64,000 nt of DNA from Campylobacter showae (GTDB lineage Bacteria; Campylobacterota; Campylobacteria; Campylobacterales; Campylobacteraceae): contig NZ_CP012544.1 in NCBI RefSeq assembly GCF_004803815.1, forward strand, positions 1,116,001-1,180,000, read 5' to 3'. Positions 36,925 to 46,625 of this stretch are shown in pieces. How positions within the stretch are numbered: the first letter of the stretch is position 1; every line of letters begins with the position of its first letter. The position numbers and the translations under genes are program-made. The notes below the pieces were generated by a model. It did not search any database. It was not told the origin of the DNA and worked only from the letters and a program-made list of their open reading frames with translations.

Positions 36925-37341
36925 ATGACGAAAAACGCTATAAAGGACGCTTTAAAAAGCAGACTCGGCGCGGAGATAGCGGGCGACTTTAGAGTGCTAA
37001 AGGAGTACGAGCTAGTTAAATTTAACGATGAAGCGAGGTTTGTCTTTGAAGGCGAGAGTGAGATAGTGCGCGAGTTTTATATCTTTGCAGATACGGGCAC
37101 GGGCGATCTTTGGCTTGTCTGTTTAGATGATGGCAAGGTTGCTTTTTACGATCACGACGCGGGATATCTTTGCGCGTCAAATTTAGTTAAATTTGATCTG
37201 GATATAGCAGGCTGGCTTGAGATCGCCGAGATGTTTGGAAAATTTGAGACCATAGACGAACCAAGCGACGAGCAAAAATCTAAATTTAAGCTAGCTGTTA
37301 GTGCTGCGTGTCCGCAAATTTTAGAAATTTGGGATATTTAG
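36925..37341 (+). CDS. SMI1/KNR4 (SUKH)-like protein
   Basis: A 138-residue protein. The central stretch EFYIFADTGTGDLWLVCLDDGKVAFYDHDAGY resembles the SMI1/KNR4 fold core (strand, G-D-L-W turn, strand, Y-DHD). Such proteins are often immunity factors to polymorphic toxins, but also occur alone. No toxin gene is near. The start site is weak (GGCAAAGAT). Family assignment is tentative. Confidence 0.55.
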   Translation: MTKNAIKDALKSRLGAEIAGDFRVLKEYELVKFNDEARFVFEGESEIVREFYIFADTGTGDLWLVCLDDGKVAFYDHDAGYLCASNLVKFDLDIAGWLEIAEMFGKFETIDEPSDEQKSKFKLAVSAACPQILEIWDI

Positions 37342-37558
37342 GCTCCAAAAACGCGCCTTGCGCCGTTTCAAACTTAAACCCTATCCGTAGCCGTCAAATT
37401 TAAACCCAATTCCGCCTCGCCAAATTTGATCAAATTTTACTTTGCCGCACGGTCGCCGCAAACCTTAGCTTAAATTTGCAAAACGCGCCGTTAAGATAGC
37501 GGTTTGTCGCAGTAAAAACACATAAATTTAAAAACTTGATGAAATAAAAGTAGTAAAA

Positions 37559-37883
37559 AAGGCATGGCGATAAGCCGAGTTCTGTCGTGAGTGATTATTT
37601 ATCTACTCCAAATTTTACAATTTGGCTCTAGCGAAGGGTTTGACATAAGACTCAAAACCATCCCTTCTTGCTGCGAGTTGGGTTTATATAGCCGCCGCGC
37701 TTGCACGCCGCGCTGGTGGGCTCTTACCCCGCCGTTTCACCTTTACCGCCGAAGCGGTAGTTTGCTTTCTGTTACACTGTCCCTTGGGTCGCCCCAGCCA
37801 TCCGTTAGATGGAACTCCGTCTTATTGCAGCTCGGACTTTCCTCTTTTGCCTACGCAAAAGCAATCACTTGCCATACCTTGGG
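37559..37883 (-). ncRNA. rnpB: RNase P catalytic RNA
   Basis: A bacterial type A RNase P RNA read on the minus strand. Conserved pieces appear in order: AGAGGAAAGTCCGAGCTGC, ACAGAAAGCAAACTACCGC, AGGTGAAACGG, GTAAGAGCCCACCA and near the 3' end GACAGAACTCGGCTTAT. The terminal helix P1 forms between the complement of 37871-37880 and 37559-37568 with one G-U pair. The RNA processes tRNA 5' ends with RnpA. The 5' end is placed about 6-7 bases after a TATAAT box. Confidence 0.93.
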
Positions 37884-37887
37884 CGCG

Positions 37888-37893
37888 ATTATA
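37888..37893 (-). promoter_or_regulatory. -10 box of rnpB
   Basis: TATAAT on the minus strand, 6-7 bases before the inferred RNA start. The -35 region is weak. Confidence 0.7.
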
Positions 37894-37919
37894 GCTTTTT
37901 CGGGTTTAAGGATAGCTTT

Positions 37920-38525
37920 TTAACGCACGCTATAATGCCCTAAAGTATTTATTTGAATCATATTAAACTCGGGATATAAAATCACCTCATGATCATATTT
38001 TATCGGCTGTCCCAACGGTATATGATCCTTTTTGTGCCATATCTGTCTTTTATCGTTCATTAACACGGTTAGGTTTAAATTTTCAGTCGAACCGTAAATC
38101 AAATACTCCCGACTGCCGGCATAGTGATAAAACGGGGCCGCCCACGATAATTTCAATTCATGTAAATTTTTAGTTTGCGCTACACAGTCGGACTTGGGAA
38201 CAAGATCATAGCCATCTAGCGTCATCGTTTGTTGCGTTGCAGTAAAAGGCTTATCCGCTTTTATAAAATGCGTATAACAGATACAAGTCTGCCATTTATT
38301 AAAACAAACACCATCAGGAACCTTCTTGCGATATATCAGTAGAGTTTCGCCTTCTAAGCCCGTCAATGCTTTAAATTTAATCAAATCTCGATCTTTTACG
38401 TACGGAAATTTAAAAAACGGCGAAATTTGAATAGCTAAATACACTATCAATAAGAAAAACAGTACAACAACTATAAAAAACGCCGCAATCTTAACAACTC
38501 TGCTTAATATTTTTAATATATACAT
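37920..38525 (-). CDS. Membrane-anchored protein of unknown function
   Basis: A 201-residue protein with a single N-terminal hydrophobic helix (about residues 11-33, IAAFFIVVVLFFLLIVYLAI), then a probable extracytoplasmic domain of mixed strands with several cysteines (VCFNKWQTCICY). The ATG at 38525 is chosen because the longer frame adds an Arg/Trp-rich stretch not typical of a start; the ribosome site is weak. No family recognised. It reads toward rnpB with its stop 37 bases away. Confidence 0.65.
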   Translation of the reverse strand: MYILKILSRVVKIAAFFIVVVLFFLLIVYLAIQISPFFKFPYVKDRDLIKFKALTGLEGETLLIYRKKVPDGVCFNKWQTCICYTHFIKADKPFTATQQTMTLDGYDLVPKSDCVAQTKNLHELKLSWAAPFYHYAGSREYLIYGSTENLNLTVLMNDKRQIWHKKDHIPLGQPIKYDHEVILYPEFNMIQINTLGHYSVR

Positions 38526-38584
38526 ATCCGTCTTTAATAAACGACTTGCACGCCGCCAGCGCATAATCACCGCGCAAATTTAAA

Positions 38585-38794
38585 CTAAGCCTTCTTTAAA
38601 AACTCCGTTTTTAGCACGATGACGCCCATTTTATCGATTCTGCCTTCGATCTCTTTGTCGTTATCCGTGATTTTTATATTTTTCACCATAGTTCCGCGCT
38701 TTAGCGTAGCGCCCGCGCCTTTTACTTTTAGGTCTTTGATTAGAGTTACGTTATCTCCGGCGTTTAGTTCGGTACCGTTTGCGTCTTTTGGCAT
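38585..38794 (-). CDS. PhnA-domain protein (YjdM C-terminal type)
   Basis: A 69-residue protein equal to the C-terminal PhnA domain: DANGTELNAGDNVTLIKDLKVKG, then KRGTMVKNIKITDNDKEIEGRIDKMGVIVLKTEFLKKA. E. coli YjdM (111 residues) has an N-terminal zinc ribbon, absent here. GGAG lies 7 bases before the ATG, fixing this start over a 57-residue-longer frame. Domain function unknown; early links to phosphonate use are no longer held. Confidence 0.82.
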   Translation of the reverse strand: MPKDANGTELNAGDNVTLIKDLKVKGAGATLKRGTMVKNIKITDNDKEIEGRIDKMGVIVLKTEFLKKA

Positions 38795-39021
38795 ATTTTC
38801 TCCTTTAAATTTAGCGTCCATTTTACTAAAAAATGAACAAAAAATAAAGTCAAAGCCGCTAAATTGAAAAATACAAACGATACATGTCAAATTTACTGCC
38901 GTCAAATTTGACGAAACCAAGTCCGCCAAAATTCGCCGTAAACGCGACGAAATCAAAGACTGCGCCAATAAAATTCAGCCTCAAATTTATTCCTCTGCGC
39001 AGTCTTTTGCTTTAGATTAGC

Positions 39022-39866
39022 TTACTGGCCCATCCACTGCAGTTCGGCGCAGCCGATATTATCCCCGCCGTCGCACGCCTTTTTATATAAAGCGCGCGCC
39101 TTTTCTTCGTCTTTGCGGTCATAAGAATCGTTTTGATATATCATCGCTAGATCCCTGCAAGCTCGCGGGAGCGTCTGACACGCCTGTTCTAGTATCTCCG
39201 CGCAGCATCGACATTACCCATATCTCTAGCCATGACGCCTATTCGTGCGCACGCGGATACGTTATTGGCATTACAAGCTTTTAAGAAAAACTGGGCGGCA
39301 GTACCCTGATCCTGCTGAACGCCGTAACCTCTCACGTATGCCAGACCCGCCTCCTCGCAAAGCACGGCACTGCCTAGTTCGCAGCCCGTTGACGATGCTT
39401 TAAATTTCTCGCTGTGGCGGTCCTCCTGATAAAGACCAAAAGCCTTTTTACACTACTCGGCGCTACCCTCCTGGCACTCTTTTGCGGCAGTTACCAGCTC
39501 CTAGCTATCCTTTGGTCTTTCAGGCGCTTTTAGCACCCCCTTCTAGGTTTTGCCTCCCTGCCTACTGCCGAGTAGCAGTCGCTTCTGGACGGGTCTAGGT
39601 CGCAGCACTTATTATAGGCTTCATTGGCCAAAGTTGTATTTTTACTCATTTGCGAGCCGCGACCGCTCTCGTAGATTTCACCCAGCTCTTTGCAAGCCGA
39701 GTCGTTGCCGCTCTCGTAGCAAGCAGATTTAAAAAGTGCCGCCGCGCTTGCATAATTGCCTTGCGCCTTAGCTTTTTAGCACTTCGCCGTAGTCAGCAGA
39801 CGGATTTGCCTGAGCAAAAGCAGCCAGAATGCCGATCGTTGCAGCACTCAAAAGTAGCTTTTTCGT
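39022..39866 (-). pseudogene. Decayed Sel1-repeat (Hcp-like) secreted protein gene
   Basis: Conceptual translation gives a signal peptide (KKLLLSAATIGILAAFAQA) then Sel1/TPR-like units with paired cysteines: SAAALFKSACYESGNDSACKELGEIYESG, TAAQFFLKACNANNVSACARIG, and ARALYKKACDGGDNIGCAELQWMGQ. Lesions are many. The expected ATG is ACG (39864-39866), there is a one-base frameshift about 32 codons in, several in-frame stops in the middle (near 39440-39540), and another frameshift near 39200. Family members are cysteine-rich secreted Sel1 proteins such as Helicobacter HcpA and Campylobacter relatives. It is not expressed as one product. Confidence 0.85.
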
Positions 39867-40064
39867 AGTGCCTTTCTTAAATAGATTTATAATGAAATTA
39901 TAGTACGAAATAGCATAGGAGCATTAAAAATCAGTAGTTTGATTTTTAAATTTTATGGTGAAATTTATAGCTAAATTTGAACCGAATTTAGCTACAAAAC
40001 AAGGCTTTCAAATTTTAAAATTATAAGGCAAAAGAGCCAAAATTTGACCCTTTTGCCGTTAAAT

Positions 40065-41183
40065 TTAAACAAGCTTTTTGATGACGTCTAGCACGAGATT
40101 GCATTTTGGCACGACAGAGTCAACTTCCATGTATTCGTTTTTAGTGTGCATATTTCCGCCCGTAGGCCCCAGTCCGTCGATCGTAGGGCAACCTGCCGAG
40201 GCCGTGATGTTACCGTCGCTTAGACCGCCAGCGTCCACCCAGCTCAACTTCGCGCCCGTTTCTTTGGCGACTTCGTCAAAGATCGCTTTGATCCTCGGCA
40301 AATTTTGCTCGTCTATCATCGGCGCTTCTTCGTTGATTAGTATCTTTTTATGCGTTACGCCGTTTACGATGCCTTTGCTTAGTATCTCGTCCAGCTTTTT
40401 GTTAAAAAACTCGACCGATGAGGCGAATTTATACCTCATCTCGCAGGTCACGCTGGCAAACTCGGGCACGACGTTTTGCGCGGTGCCGCCGTTTGTGATG
40501 ATGGAGTTAAAGGTATGTCCTGCCGCAAAATCGGTCAGCTTTGATAGCTCGACTACGAAATTTGCCGCCTCTACGAGCGCCGAACGGCCGAGCTCGGGAT
40601 GATTGCCAGCATGCGCGCCCACGCCGTAAAACTCGATCACGTAAGACATCACGCCCTTTCTAGTAGCCACCATCGAGCCGTCCTCGCGAGCAGGCTCCAT
40701 CACGAGGCAAAATTTAGACTTTCTAGCGTATTCGCGGATCTTTTCTTTGGCAAAATTTGACCCCGTCTCCTCGTGCGAGTTTAGAAACAAAGCGACGTTG
40801 ATTTTACTCAGATCAAGCTCCTTGATGACGTAGAGCGACAGCAGTGCGCCGCCCTTGTCGTCGATGACACCTAGCGCGTTTACCCTACCCTCGTTCTGAG
40901 TAAAAGGGGTATTTTGCACCGAACCAACGGGGAAAACCGTATCCATGTGCGCGACGAAAAGTACGTCAAATTTAGCCGCGTTCGGGTTGTTTGAGATGAG
41001 CAGGCAGTCAGCGACTTTATCGGTGCCAAGCGCTACCGTTTCGTGTTTTAGACCGAGCGTCTCCGCCTTATTCATAAACCACTTTGCGACGCTATTTACA
41101 CCCTCTATGCTAGCCGTCGGGCTCTCGATATTAGTTAGCTCCTTTAGCTCGGCTAGGTATTGTTTTAGCTCCTCTTGTTTCAT
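40065..41183 (-). CDS. M20 family metallopeptidase (carboxypeptidase G2-like)
   Basis: A 372-residue peptidase. Zinc-site motifs are HMDTVFPVG (near 85), DDKGG (near 119) and the catalytic HEETGSNF (near 150). A dimerisation domain follows (GVGAHAGNHPELGRSA). The branch includes glutamate carboxypeptidase and ArgE/DapE-like enzymes. It lies 10 bases after yjiG on the same strand, which suggests it hydrolyses the substrate handled by that membrane pair. Start ATG at 41183 is chosen by the family N-terminus. Confidence 0.87.
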   Translation of the reverse strand: MKQEELKQYLAELKELTNIESPTASIEGVNSVAKWFMNKAETLGLKHETVALGTDKVADCLLISNNPNAAKFDVLFVAHMDTVFPVGSVQNTPFTQNEGRVNALGVIDDKGGALLSLYVIKELDLSKINVALFLNSHEETGSNFAKEKIREYARKSKFCLVMEPAREDGSMVATRKGVMSYVIEFYGVGAHAGNHPELGRSALVEAANFVVELSKLTDFAAGHTFNSIITNGGTAQNVVPEFASVTCEMRYKFASSVEFFNKKLDEILSKGIVNGVTHKKILINEEAPMIDEQNLPRIKAIFDEVAKETGAKLSWVDAGGLSDGNITASAGCPTIDGLGPTGGNMHTKNEYMEVDSVVPKCNLVLDVIKKLV

Positions 41184-41193
41184 GGATCATCCT

Positions 41194-41658
41194 TTATACG
41201 ATGAGACTCATTACAAACATCGCTAGATAGGCGTTTAGGATACATATGCCAAATAGCACCAAATAGTGCTTGCCAGGAATTCCCAGCACGCCCAGTACGC
41301 GTCCCATATACTGCACCGTAGAGCCTACTAGCGCCATGCCGGGGATCAGTACGGCGATATCGGGAGCCGTTAGAGTGCCGCCCTGAACCAGCGCCACAAG
41401 CACGCCGGCAGACCCGCCCCAGCTAAGAAACGCCGCCATGATCACAGCTATCGACTCGCCCGGAAGTCCAAGCGGCAACATAACAAAACCAAGATACTTG
41501 CCTATGATGTCAAGCGCGCCAGAGACTTTTAAGATGTGGATGATAACAAAAGCCATAAGGACGTTTGGGATAGTGTTGTGAACGGCGATATCCCAGCCCT
41601 TCCTGGCGCCTTCTACGAAAACGTCGGTTAATAATTTATTATTAGCTTGCTCGCTCAT
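41194..41658 (-). CDS. yjiG: YjiG-like inner-membrane protein (nucleoside recognition/Gate domain)
   Basis: A 154-residue protein with about four membrane segments, similar to E. coli YjiG: AVIMAAFLSWGGSAGVLVALVQGG and IAVLIPGMALVGSTVQYMGRVLGVLG. The family carries a Gate domain and works with YjiH. In E. coli the order is yjiH-yjiG-iadA (an isoaspartyl dipeptidase); here the third gene is an M20 peptidase. ATGA overlap with yjiH shows coupling. Confidence 0.83.
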   Translation of the reverse strand: MSEQANNKLLTDVFVEGARKGWDIAVHNTIPNVLMAFVIIHILKVSGALDIIGKYLGFVMLPLGLPGESIAVIMAAFLSWGGSAGVLVALVQGGTLTAPDIAVLIPGMALVGSTVQYMGRVLGVLGIPGKHYLVLFGICILNAYLAMFVMSLIV

Positions 41659-42293
41659 ACCTCAGTCTCCCCGTCTTTTACGAATTTTTTAACGTAAAGT
41701 CTCATCAAATTTGCTCCAAATACCTTAAACACCAAAATAATTCCTAGGCCCGCCGCGATAGACATAGGCGCTAGGGCTCCGTTTTTGTCCGCAACCAAAA
41801 GTAGCGGCGCAAAAGACGCTAGGAAATTCGTGATCATCGCGCCCGCGCTAAACTGAAACGCGGCAAATATCAAAAGCTCTTTGTGCGTGATCTTGCCGTC
41901 TTGACGTAAAAACTTCGCCGTAGAGCTGCCCGCGTCGGTGCTTTGCGTGCTAGCTATGAGCGAGATCGAGCAGCAGCCCGGGATGCCGATGAGAGGCTTT
42001 AACACGGGAGTTAGCCAGCGCGAAGCCGCATAAAGCGCGTAATATCTCTCAAATATCGCGACGAAACCTAGAGCTAGCATGATCGCAGGAACCAGACTAA
42101 GCGCAAATATAAAACCGCCCTTTGCGCTAGTGCCGCCTGCAGTCTTAAGCCACTCCGGAAACTGTCCGGTTAGCTTACCGAAATCAAAAATTCCGCCCGC
42201 GACATCCTTTAAGAAACCGCCGAAAAAGACGATAGCTAGGATTAAGGCAACGGTGCCGATCGCTAGCTTTTTGCCGTCGTTTGCCTCTTGCAT
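41655..42293 (-). CDS. yjiH: YjiH-like inner-membrane protein (Gate domain)
   Basis: A 212-residue protein with about six membrane helices. LKPLIGIPGCCSISLIASTQSTDAGSSTAKFLRQDGKITHKEL near residue 105 matches the Gate-domain signature. The strong site AAGGAGG lies before the ATG. With YjiG it presumably forms a transporter or channel for a dipeptide or amino acid derivative; this is inferred from the peptidase neighbour. First gene of the three-gene unit. Confidence 0.83.
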   Translation of the reverse strand: MQEANDGKKLAIGTVALILAIVFFGGFLKDVAGGIFDFGKLTGQFPEWLKTAGGTSAKGGFIFALSLVPAIMLALGFVAIFERYYALYAASRWLTPVLKPLIGIPGCCSISLIASTQSTDAGSSTAKFLRQDGKITHKELLIFAAFQFSAGAMITNFLASFAPLLLVADKNGALAPMSIAAGLGIILVFKVFGANLMRLYVKKFVKDGETEV

Positions 42294-42777
42294 AAAGCCT
42301 CCTTAAAAATAAAGTAAATACATAGGTAATATACAGTCGCGAACCTTAGGAATGAGTAAAAAGCAGATTAAGATAATGAATAATATTTAGTTCTTTTAGT
42401 TAATGTTACTTTTAGATACTTTGATTTTAAAACATTCAAATTTAATAAAAATAACCGTAAATTTGCAACTTTAATAATATAGCCGCAAGGCGCGAAATAA
42501 GCTATCTAAAACAGCGATAGAGTTAAAATTTGACAAAAACAAGGCAAGCGCTCATATAGTCAAATTTAAGACTCTGCTTGCAGTTGCTAAAATTTAAAGC
42601 CGAAATTTATGAAATTTGACTTCAAATTTGAACTAAAAAATCAAGGCGAAGCGAAGTAAATTTCACCCCAAGACTAGACATATAGTTTGTCGCAGGGCGA
42701 AATTTACGTTCTGCTTGCAGTTGCGAGCAAAGCGAAGTAAAAAGCATTTAAAAGCGCTCGCAAGACGAGCCGCCGCC
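42294..42777. other. Gene-free stretch with a degenerate internal duplication
   Basis: It carries the yjiH leader (with AAGGAGG and TATATT upstream). In the other half a 15-base direct repeat TCTGCTTGCAGTTGC occurs at 42573-42587 and 42710-42724, and CATATAGT occurs at 42553 and 42679. No gene. Confidence 0.55.
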
Positions 42778-43902
42778 CTACTCAAAGATATTTTTGTGCA
42801 AGATTTCCTCCAGCACCACTGTCGCGTAGCTTCCTTTTTGTAGCGTAAAATTTATCGTAAAGTGCGCTTTTTCCTCGTTGTATTTGTAGCTCGCATCCTC
42901 CAAATAACACCACGCAAAGCGCCTAGATCCCGTCATTTTAGCTTTAAATTCATTTGCCTGCGCAAAAATTTGATCCTCTACTGCCTTCGCCGCGCCCTGC
43001 GCTTCATACGCCTTAGCGCCTGCGATCAGCCCGCAGCTAGTGATATCTCTCACGTCAAAGCGCGCGCCCTCCGCGTCCAAATCCTCGCATAAAAAGCACT
43101 TGCCGTGCGGATAATGCCCCAAAACTTCGCCCTCTATCAGCTTAAAAAATCTCTTTTGCGATTTTAAATTTTTCAAAATCGCGCCGTCAAGATACGGGTA
43201 AATTTGAGCTAGCTCAGCGAGGCTAAAATCCTGTGCAAATCTCGAAATCTCCACGCGTTTGCTAAGCCAGCGGTTAAAAAGATCGCTTTGATATGCCGAG
43301 ATCAAAAAGTCGTTTAGCTTTGGATTTTTACTCTTTTTGCCGTTTACGGTGCCCGATTTTAGCAGTTCCAGCCCGCTTTGCGCGTTGTCACCGTATTTGC
43401 CGAAACGCTGATAACCAAAGTAGTTTGGATATCCAGACTCGCCCACATTTCGCACGGCTTGTTCCAGTTTAGCCGCTTCGCTAGGCATCACTTTTTTTAG
43501 GCGGATAAAAAAGCTGTTGCCTTTTAGATGCCCGATTCGAAGCTTATTATCATGTGCAGCGAGGCTTAAAATTTTCATCTTTTCGTGGCTAAAATTTGCT
43601 AGCATAGCCTCAAATTTACGCGGCATCGAGATAAATTGCGTCGTCATACCTTGCTTGTCTTTTAGGCCCGCGTAGCCAAAATCCCGCATCTTTACGCCGC
43701 TTATTTCGCTAAGCGCTTGCAAGGCCTCCTGCGTCGTCATATCTTTTTTGCAAATTTCGATTATCAAGTGCTCGCCCTGCCCGCTAAATGCGTAAAGCGG
43801 GATCTCGCGCACTACAAAATCATCCGAGTTTTTACTAAAATACGCGTTAATGGGCGCGTGAGTGAGCGCGTAAAGAGGCTTAAAAATGGTGGTTTCTTGC
43901 AT
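42778..43902 (-). CDS. truD: tRNA pseudouridine(13) synthase TruD
   Basis: A 374-residue pseudouridine synthase for U13 of tRNA. The catalytic aspartate is Asp82 in [20 protein letters not shown], and [21 protein letters not shown] (near 165) is the second signature. The ATG at 43902 (MQETTIF) overlaps the end of thiL by 23 bases; a longer frame would overlap more and lacks a site. Length is normal for Campylobacterota. Confidence 0.94.
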   Translation of the reverse strand: MQETTIFKPLYALTHAPINAYFSKNSDDFVVREIPLYAFSGQGEHLIIEICKKDMTTQEALQALSEISGVKMRDFGYAGLKDKQGMTTQFISMPRKFEAMLANFSHEKMKILSLAAHDNKLRIGHLKGNSFFIRLKKVMPSEAAKLEQAVRNVGESGYPNYFGYQRFGKYGDNAQSGLELLKSGTVNGKKSKNPKLNDFLISAYQSDLFNRWLSKRVEISRFAQDFSLAELAQIYPYLDGAILKNLKSQKRFFKLIEGEVLGHYPHGKCFLCEDLDAEGARFDVRDITSCGLIAGAKAYEAQGAAKAVEDQIFAQANEFKAKMTGSRRFAWCYLEDASYKYNEEKAHFTINFTLQKGSYATVVLEEILHKNIFE

Positions 43903-44713
43903 TGCTTTTAAATTTTCCTTTCGTGATTTTGGCAAAGATCGTGATTTTCGTGCGGGTTTTGCGAGCTAGGCTTAAGATTTTGGCGCGGTTTTTCGGACTA
44001 AACGTAAATAAAATCTCGTATTCCTCGCCGCTATTTAGCTCGCGTTTGCTTAGCCGCTTGCTAAATTTCGCCCCGCAACGACTCTGCGCGCAAAGTTTGG
44101 CCAGATCTGCGCCAAGCCCGTCTGAAACGTCCATGGCGGCGTTTATCTTGCTTGCTGCGGCGTAGAAAAATTTATCTTTTAAAACAGGCTTTTTAAAGCG
44201 AGAATTTGACGAGATCCGTCCGCCGTTTAGAAGCGTCCTAAGTCCCTTTAGACTGCCTCCAAGCTCGCCCGTAAAAGCGACTAGATCGCCATTTTTCGCG
44301 CCGCTTCGTAAAACCGCCTTGCCTCGGAGGCGTGAAATAATCGTAACGCTAAGCAAAATTTTATCGCTGCCGATCGTGTCGCCGCCGATGATAGTCACGC
44401 CGTACTCGTCGCAAACGTCCGCAAATCCTTTGCGTAGCGCCGAGATCTGCGCCGCGCTCGTGTTTTTGGGTAGCCCAAGTCCTATAAGCGCAAATTTAGG
44501 CTCGGCGTTCATCGCGACGGCGTCGGAGAGATTTACGAGCATCGCCTTGCGCGCGATCTCCTCCATGCTAAGCCAGCCTGCTAGAAAGTGCGTCCTCTCG
44601 CAAAAAAGGTCCTTACTATACACCCACCGGCCGCGCTCATGCGCCACGACGGCGCCGTCATCGCCGATGAAGGAGTTGCTGAATTTATCGATTATTAGGC
44701 GTTCTTTATCCAT
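43880..44713 (-). CDS. thiL: Thiamine-monophosphate kinase
   Basis: A 277-residue kinase that makes thiamine diphosphate. The opening [10 protein letters not shown] (residues 16-25) and the metal/ATP motifs [25 protein letters not shown] and [14 protein letters not shown] are characteristic. It is a little shorter than E. coli ThiL (about 325), a typical length in Campylobacterota. The basic C-terminal tail ([13 protein letters not shown]) overlaps the truD start. Confidence 0.94.
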   Translation of the reverse strand: MDKERLIIDKFSNSFIGDDGAVVAHERGRWVYSKDLFCERTHFLAGWLSMEEIARKAMLVNLSDAVAMNAEPKFALIGLGLPKNTSAAQISALRKGFADVCDEYGVTIIGGDTIGSDKILLSVTIISRLRGKAVLRSGAKNGDLVAFTGELGGSLKGLRTLLNGGRISSNSRFKKPVLKDKFFYAAASKINAAMDVSDGLGADLAKLCAQSRCGAKFSKRLSKRELNSGEEYEILFTFSPKNRAKILSLARKTRTKITIFAKITKGKFKSNARNHHF

Positions 44714-44816
44714 TTTGCGATTTTATAAAATTCGGGCTAAAAAGGCGCTTGAAAAACGAATTTATTTAAGCGGCTCGGCAAATTTAGCCGCTTTTAAATT
44801 TACCGAGTTTAAAAAT

Positions 44817-46625
44817 TTATCCGAAAATCTCAAATTTGCTAAAAAGCTCGGGCTCCTCTTTTACTATGCCGCGCTTAACGAGATCAGCCGCGACTTCGCG
44901 GTCGCAGTCGGTTTGTAGCGGCCAGCCGCGCGTATAGCCCTCGGCCTCGCCTTTTGCGGTGGCATCGATACAGACCGCGCCCTCGCGCACGTAGATATCG
45001 CGCAAGGCGTCGATGTTATTTGTCACGCGCCAAAGCAGCATATACGGGTTTTCTAGGCGGTTTTCAGGACCGACGAAAACGAGTAGTTTAAAGTACTCTT
45101 TAAATTTTAAAAGCTCTTCAAAAACATCTTTTACGAGGCGGTTTTTATCAAATTTGACGACGCAAATCGGAGTTTTGGTATTTGTTTTAAACTGCACGAG
45201 CTGCGTTAAATTTGGCTCTATTTCTTTAAATTTAGCAAGTAGCGCGGCATCGTCTAAGAGTGCTGGCGCAGACACCGAAAAATCCTGCGTCGCGTCGATT
45301 CCAAGCTTACCGCCGAAGTACGAGTTCGGGCTAGCATGATCGAGCTGATCGCACACGCCCTCGCTGATTAGCAGGCTTTTTTCGCCGAAGCGGTTTAAAA
45401 TATGCTCCGTAAGCGCGTCATAATCACTCAAATTTGGCGCATCCTCGCCGACAAAAACCGCGTGCTTTACAAAGCTCATCTGCCCCACGCCCCAAAACGC
45501 GTGCATCGCCTGCTTGGCGTGCGCGGGATAAAGGGCATTTATCTTAGCTAAAATCAGGTTGTGAAAGACGCCGTTTTCAGGCATGTTGTAGTCTAGAAGC
45601 TCAGGCACCGTCGTGCGCAAAAGCGGCAAGAAAATGCGCTCGGTCGCCCAGCCCATATACTTATCTTCAAGCGGCGGCTTGCCGACTACGGTCGCGTGAA
45701 ATACGGGCTCACGCTTGCTCGTGATCGCCGTAACCTCCATCACCGGAAACGGCTCGATCGGCGTATAAAAGCCGGTGTGATCGCCAAACGGCCCCTCAAG
45801 CTCAAATTTATCCGTATCGACAAAACCCTCGATCACGTAGTCCGCGTCGTGTGGGACGTAAATTTCATTCGTCAGCGACTTTACGAGCTTGGCCGGCTCT
45901 TTACGGATGAAGCCGTAAAGCAGCAGCTCAAACACGCCCTTTGGCAGCGGCGCCTGACCGCACCAGATGTAGAGCGGATCGCCGCCGATTGCTACCGAAA
46001 CTGGCATTTTTTTACCTGCGCGCTTGTATTCGTTAAAGAAATTCGCGCCGTCTTTGTGGATCTGCCAGTGCATGCCGAGGCGATTTTTATCGTAAATTTG
46101 CAGTCGGTACATGCCGACGTTTTGCAGTTCGCCGTCTAAGCTCTGCGTATAGACCTGCCCCATCGTGATAAAGGCGCCGCCGTCAAGAGGCCATGTTTTT
46201 AGCGCTGGAAGGCTCAAAAGATCGACATCCTCGCCAGTAAATTTGACCTGCTGGCACTCACCCTCGCCTTTTGATCTTTTCGTGAAAATTTTTCTCATCT
46301 CAAACAAATACGCGGCAAAATTTAGCTTTTCGCCAAAGCTTTTAGACTTTTTTGGTTTTAAAAGCCGCTCGATCTCGCCCGCGATCTCGTCCGGATCTCG
46401 TCCGAAGATAAGCTCTAAAGCGCGCTTTGAGCCGTAGATATTTGTTAGTACGGGGGCAAATTTGCGCCCCATTTTTTTGCAGATAGGTTTTGTAAAAAGC
46501 AGCGCCTGCGAGTTTTCGCGCTTGACCTCGATGTAGCTTGCGTGAGCGATCTCTAGATCGATATCCGCGGGCTTATCTATGACGCGCAGCAGGCCGTTAT
46601 CTTTTAGAAGCTTGATGTAGTCCAT
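44817..46625 (-). CDS. UbiD-family menaquinone biosynthesis decarboxylase
   Basis: A 602-residue prenyl-FMN-dependent decarboxylase. The key active-site region FELEGPFGDHTGFYTPIEP (near residue 280) and VVGKPPLEDKYMGWATERIFLP (near 310) are intact. In Campylobacter, which make menaquinone by the futalosine route, UbiD-type enzymes decarboxylate the late intermediate. C. jejuni annotates its orthologue ubiD. The ATG at 46625 has AAGGA 5 bases before. No UbiX (flavin prenyltransferase) gene is adjacent. Confidence 0.9.
   Translation of the reverse strand: MDYIKLLKDNGLLRVIDKPADIDLEIAHASYIEVKRENSQALLFTKPICKKMGRKFAPVLTNIYGSKRALELIFGRDPDEIAGEIERLLKPKKSKSFGEKLNFAAYLFEMRKIFTKRSKGEGECQQVKFTGEDVDLLSLPALKTWPLDGGAFITMGQVYTQSLDGELQNVGMYRLQIYDKNRLGMHWQIHKDGANFFNEYKRAGKKMPVSVAIGGDPLYIWCGQAPLPKGVFELLLYGFIRKEPAKLVKSLTNEIYVPHDADYVIEGFVDTDKFELEGPFGDHTGFYTPIEPFPVMEVTAITSKREPVFHATVVGKPPLEDKYMGWATERIFLPLLRTTVPELLDYNMPENGVFHNLILAKINALYPAHAKQAMHAFWGVGQMSFVKHAVFVGEDAPNLSDYDALTEHILNRFGEKSLLISEGVCDQLDHASPNSYFGGKLGIDATQDFSVSAPALLDDAALLAKFKEIEPNLTQLVQFKTNTKTPICVVKFDKNRLVKDVFEELLKFKEYFKLLVFVGPENRLENPYMLLWRVTNNIDALRDIYVREGAVCIDATAKGEAEGYTRGWPLQTDCDREVAADLVKRGIVKEEPELFSKFEIFG

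Noticed and set aside
37591-37923. Open frame across the RNase P RNA
   Set aside because: The conserved RNA sequence explains this DNA; frame is incidental.
40078-40602. Long open frame opposite the M20 peptidase
   Set aside because: Serine- and proline-rich reading of the peptidase antisense strand; no ribosome site.
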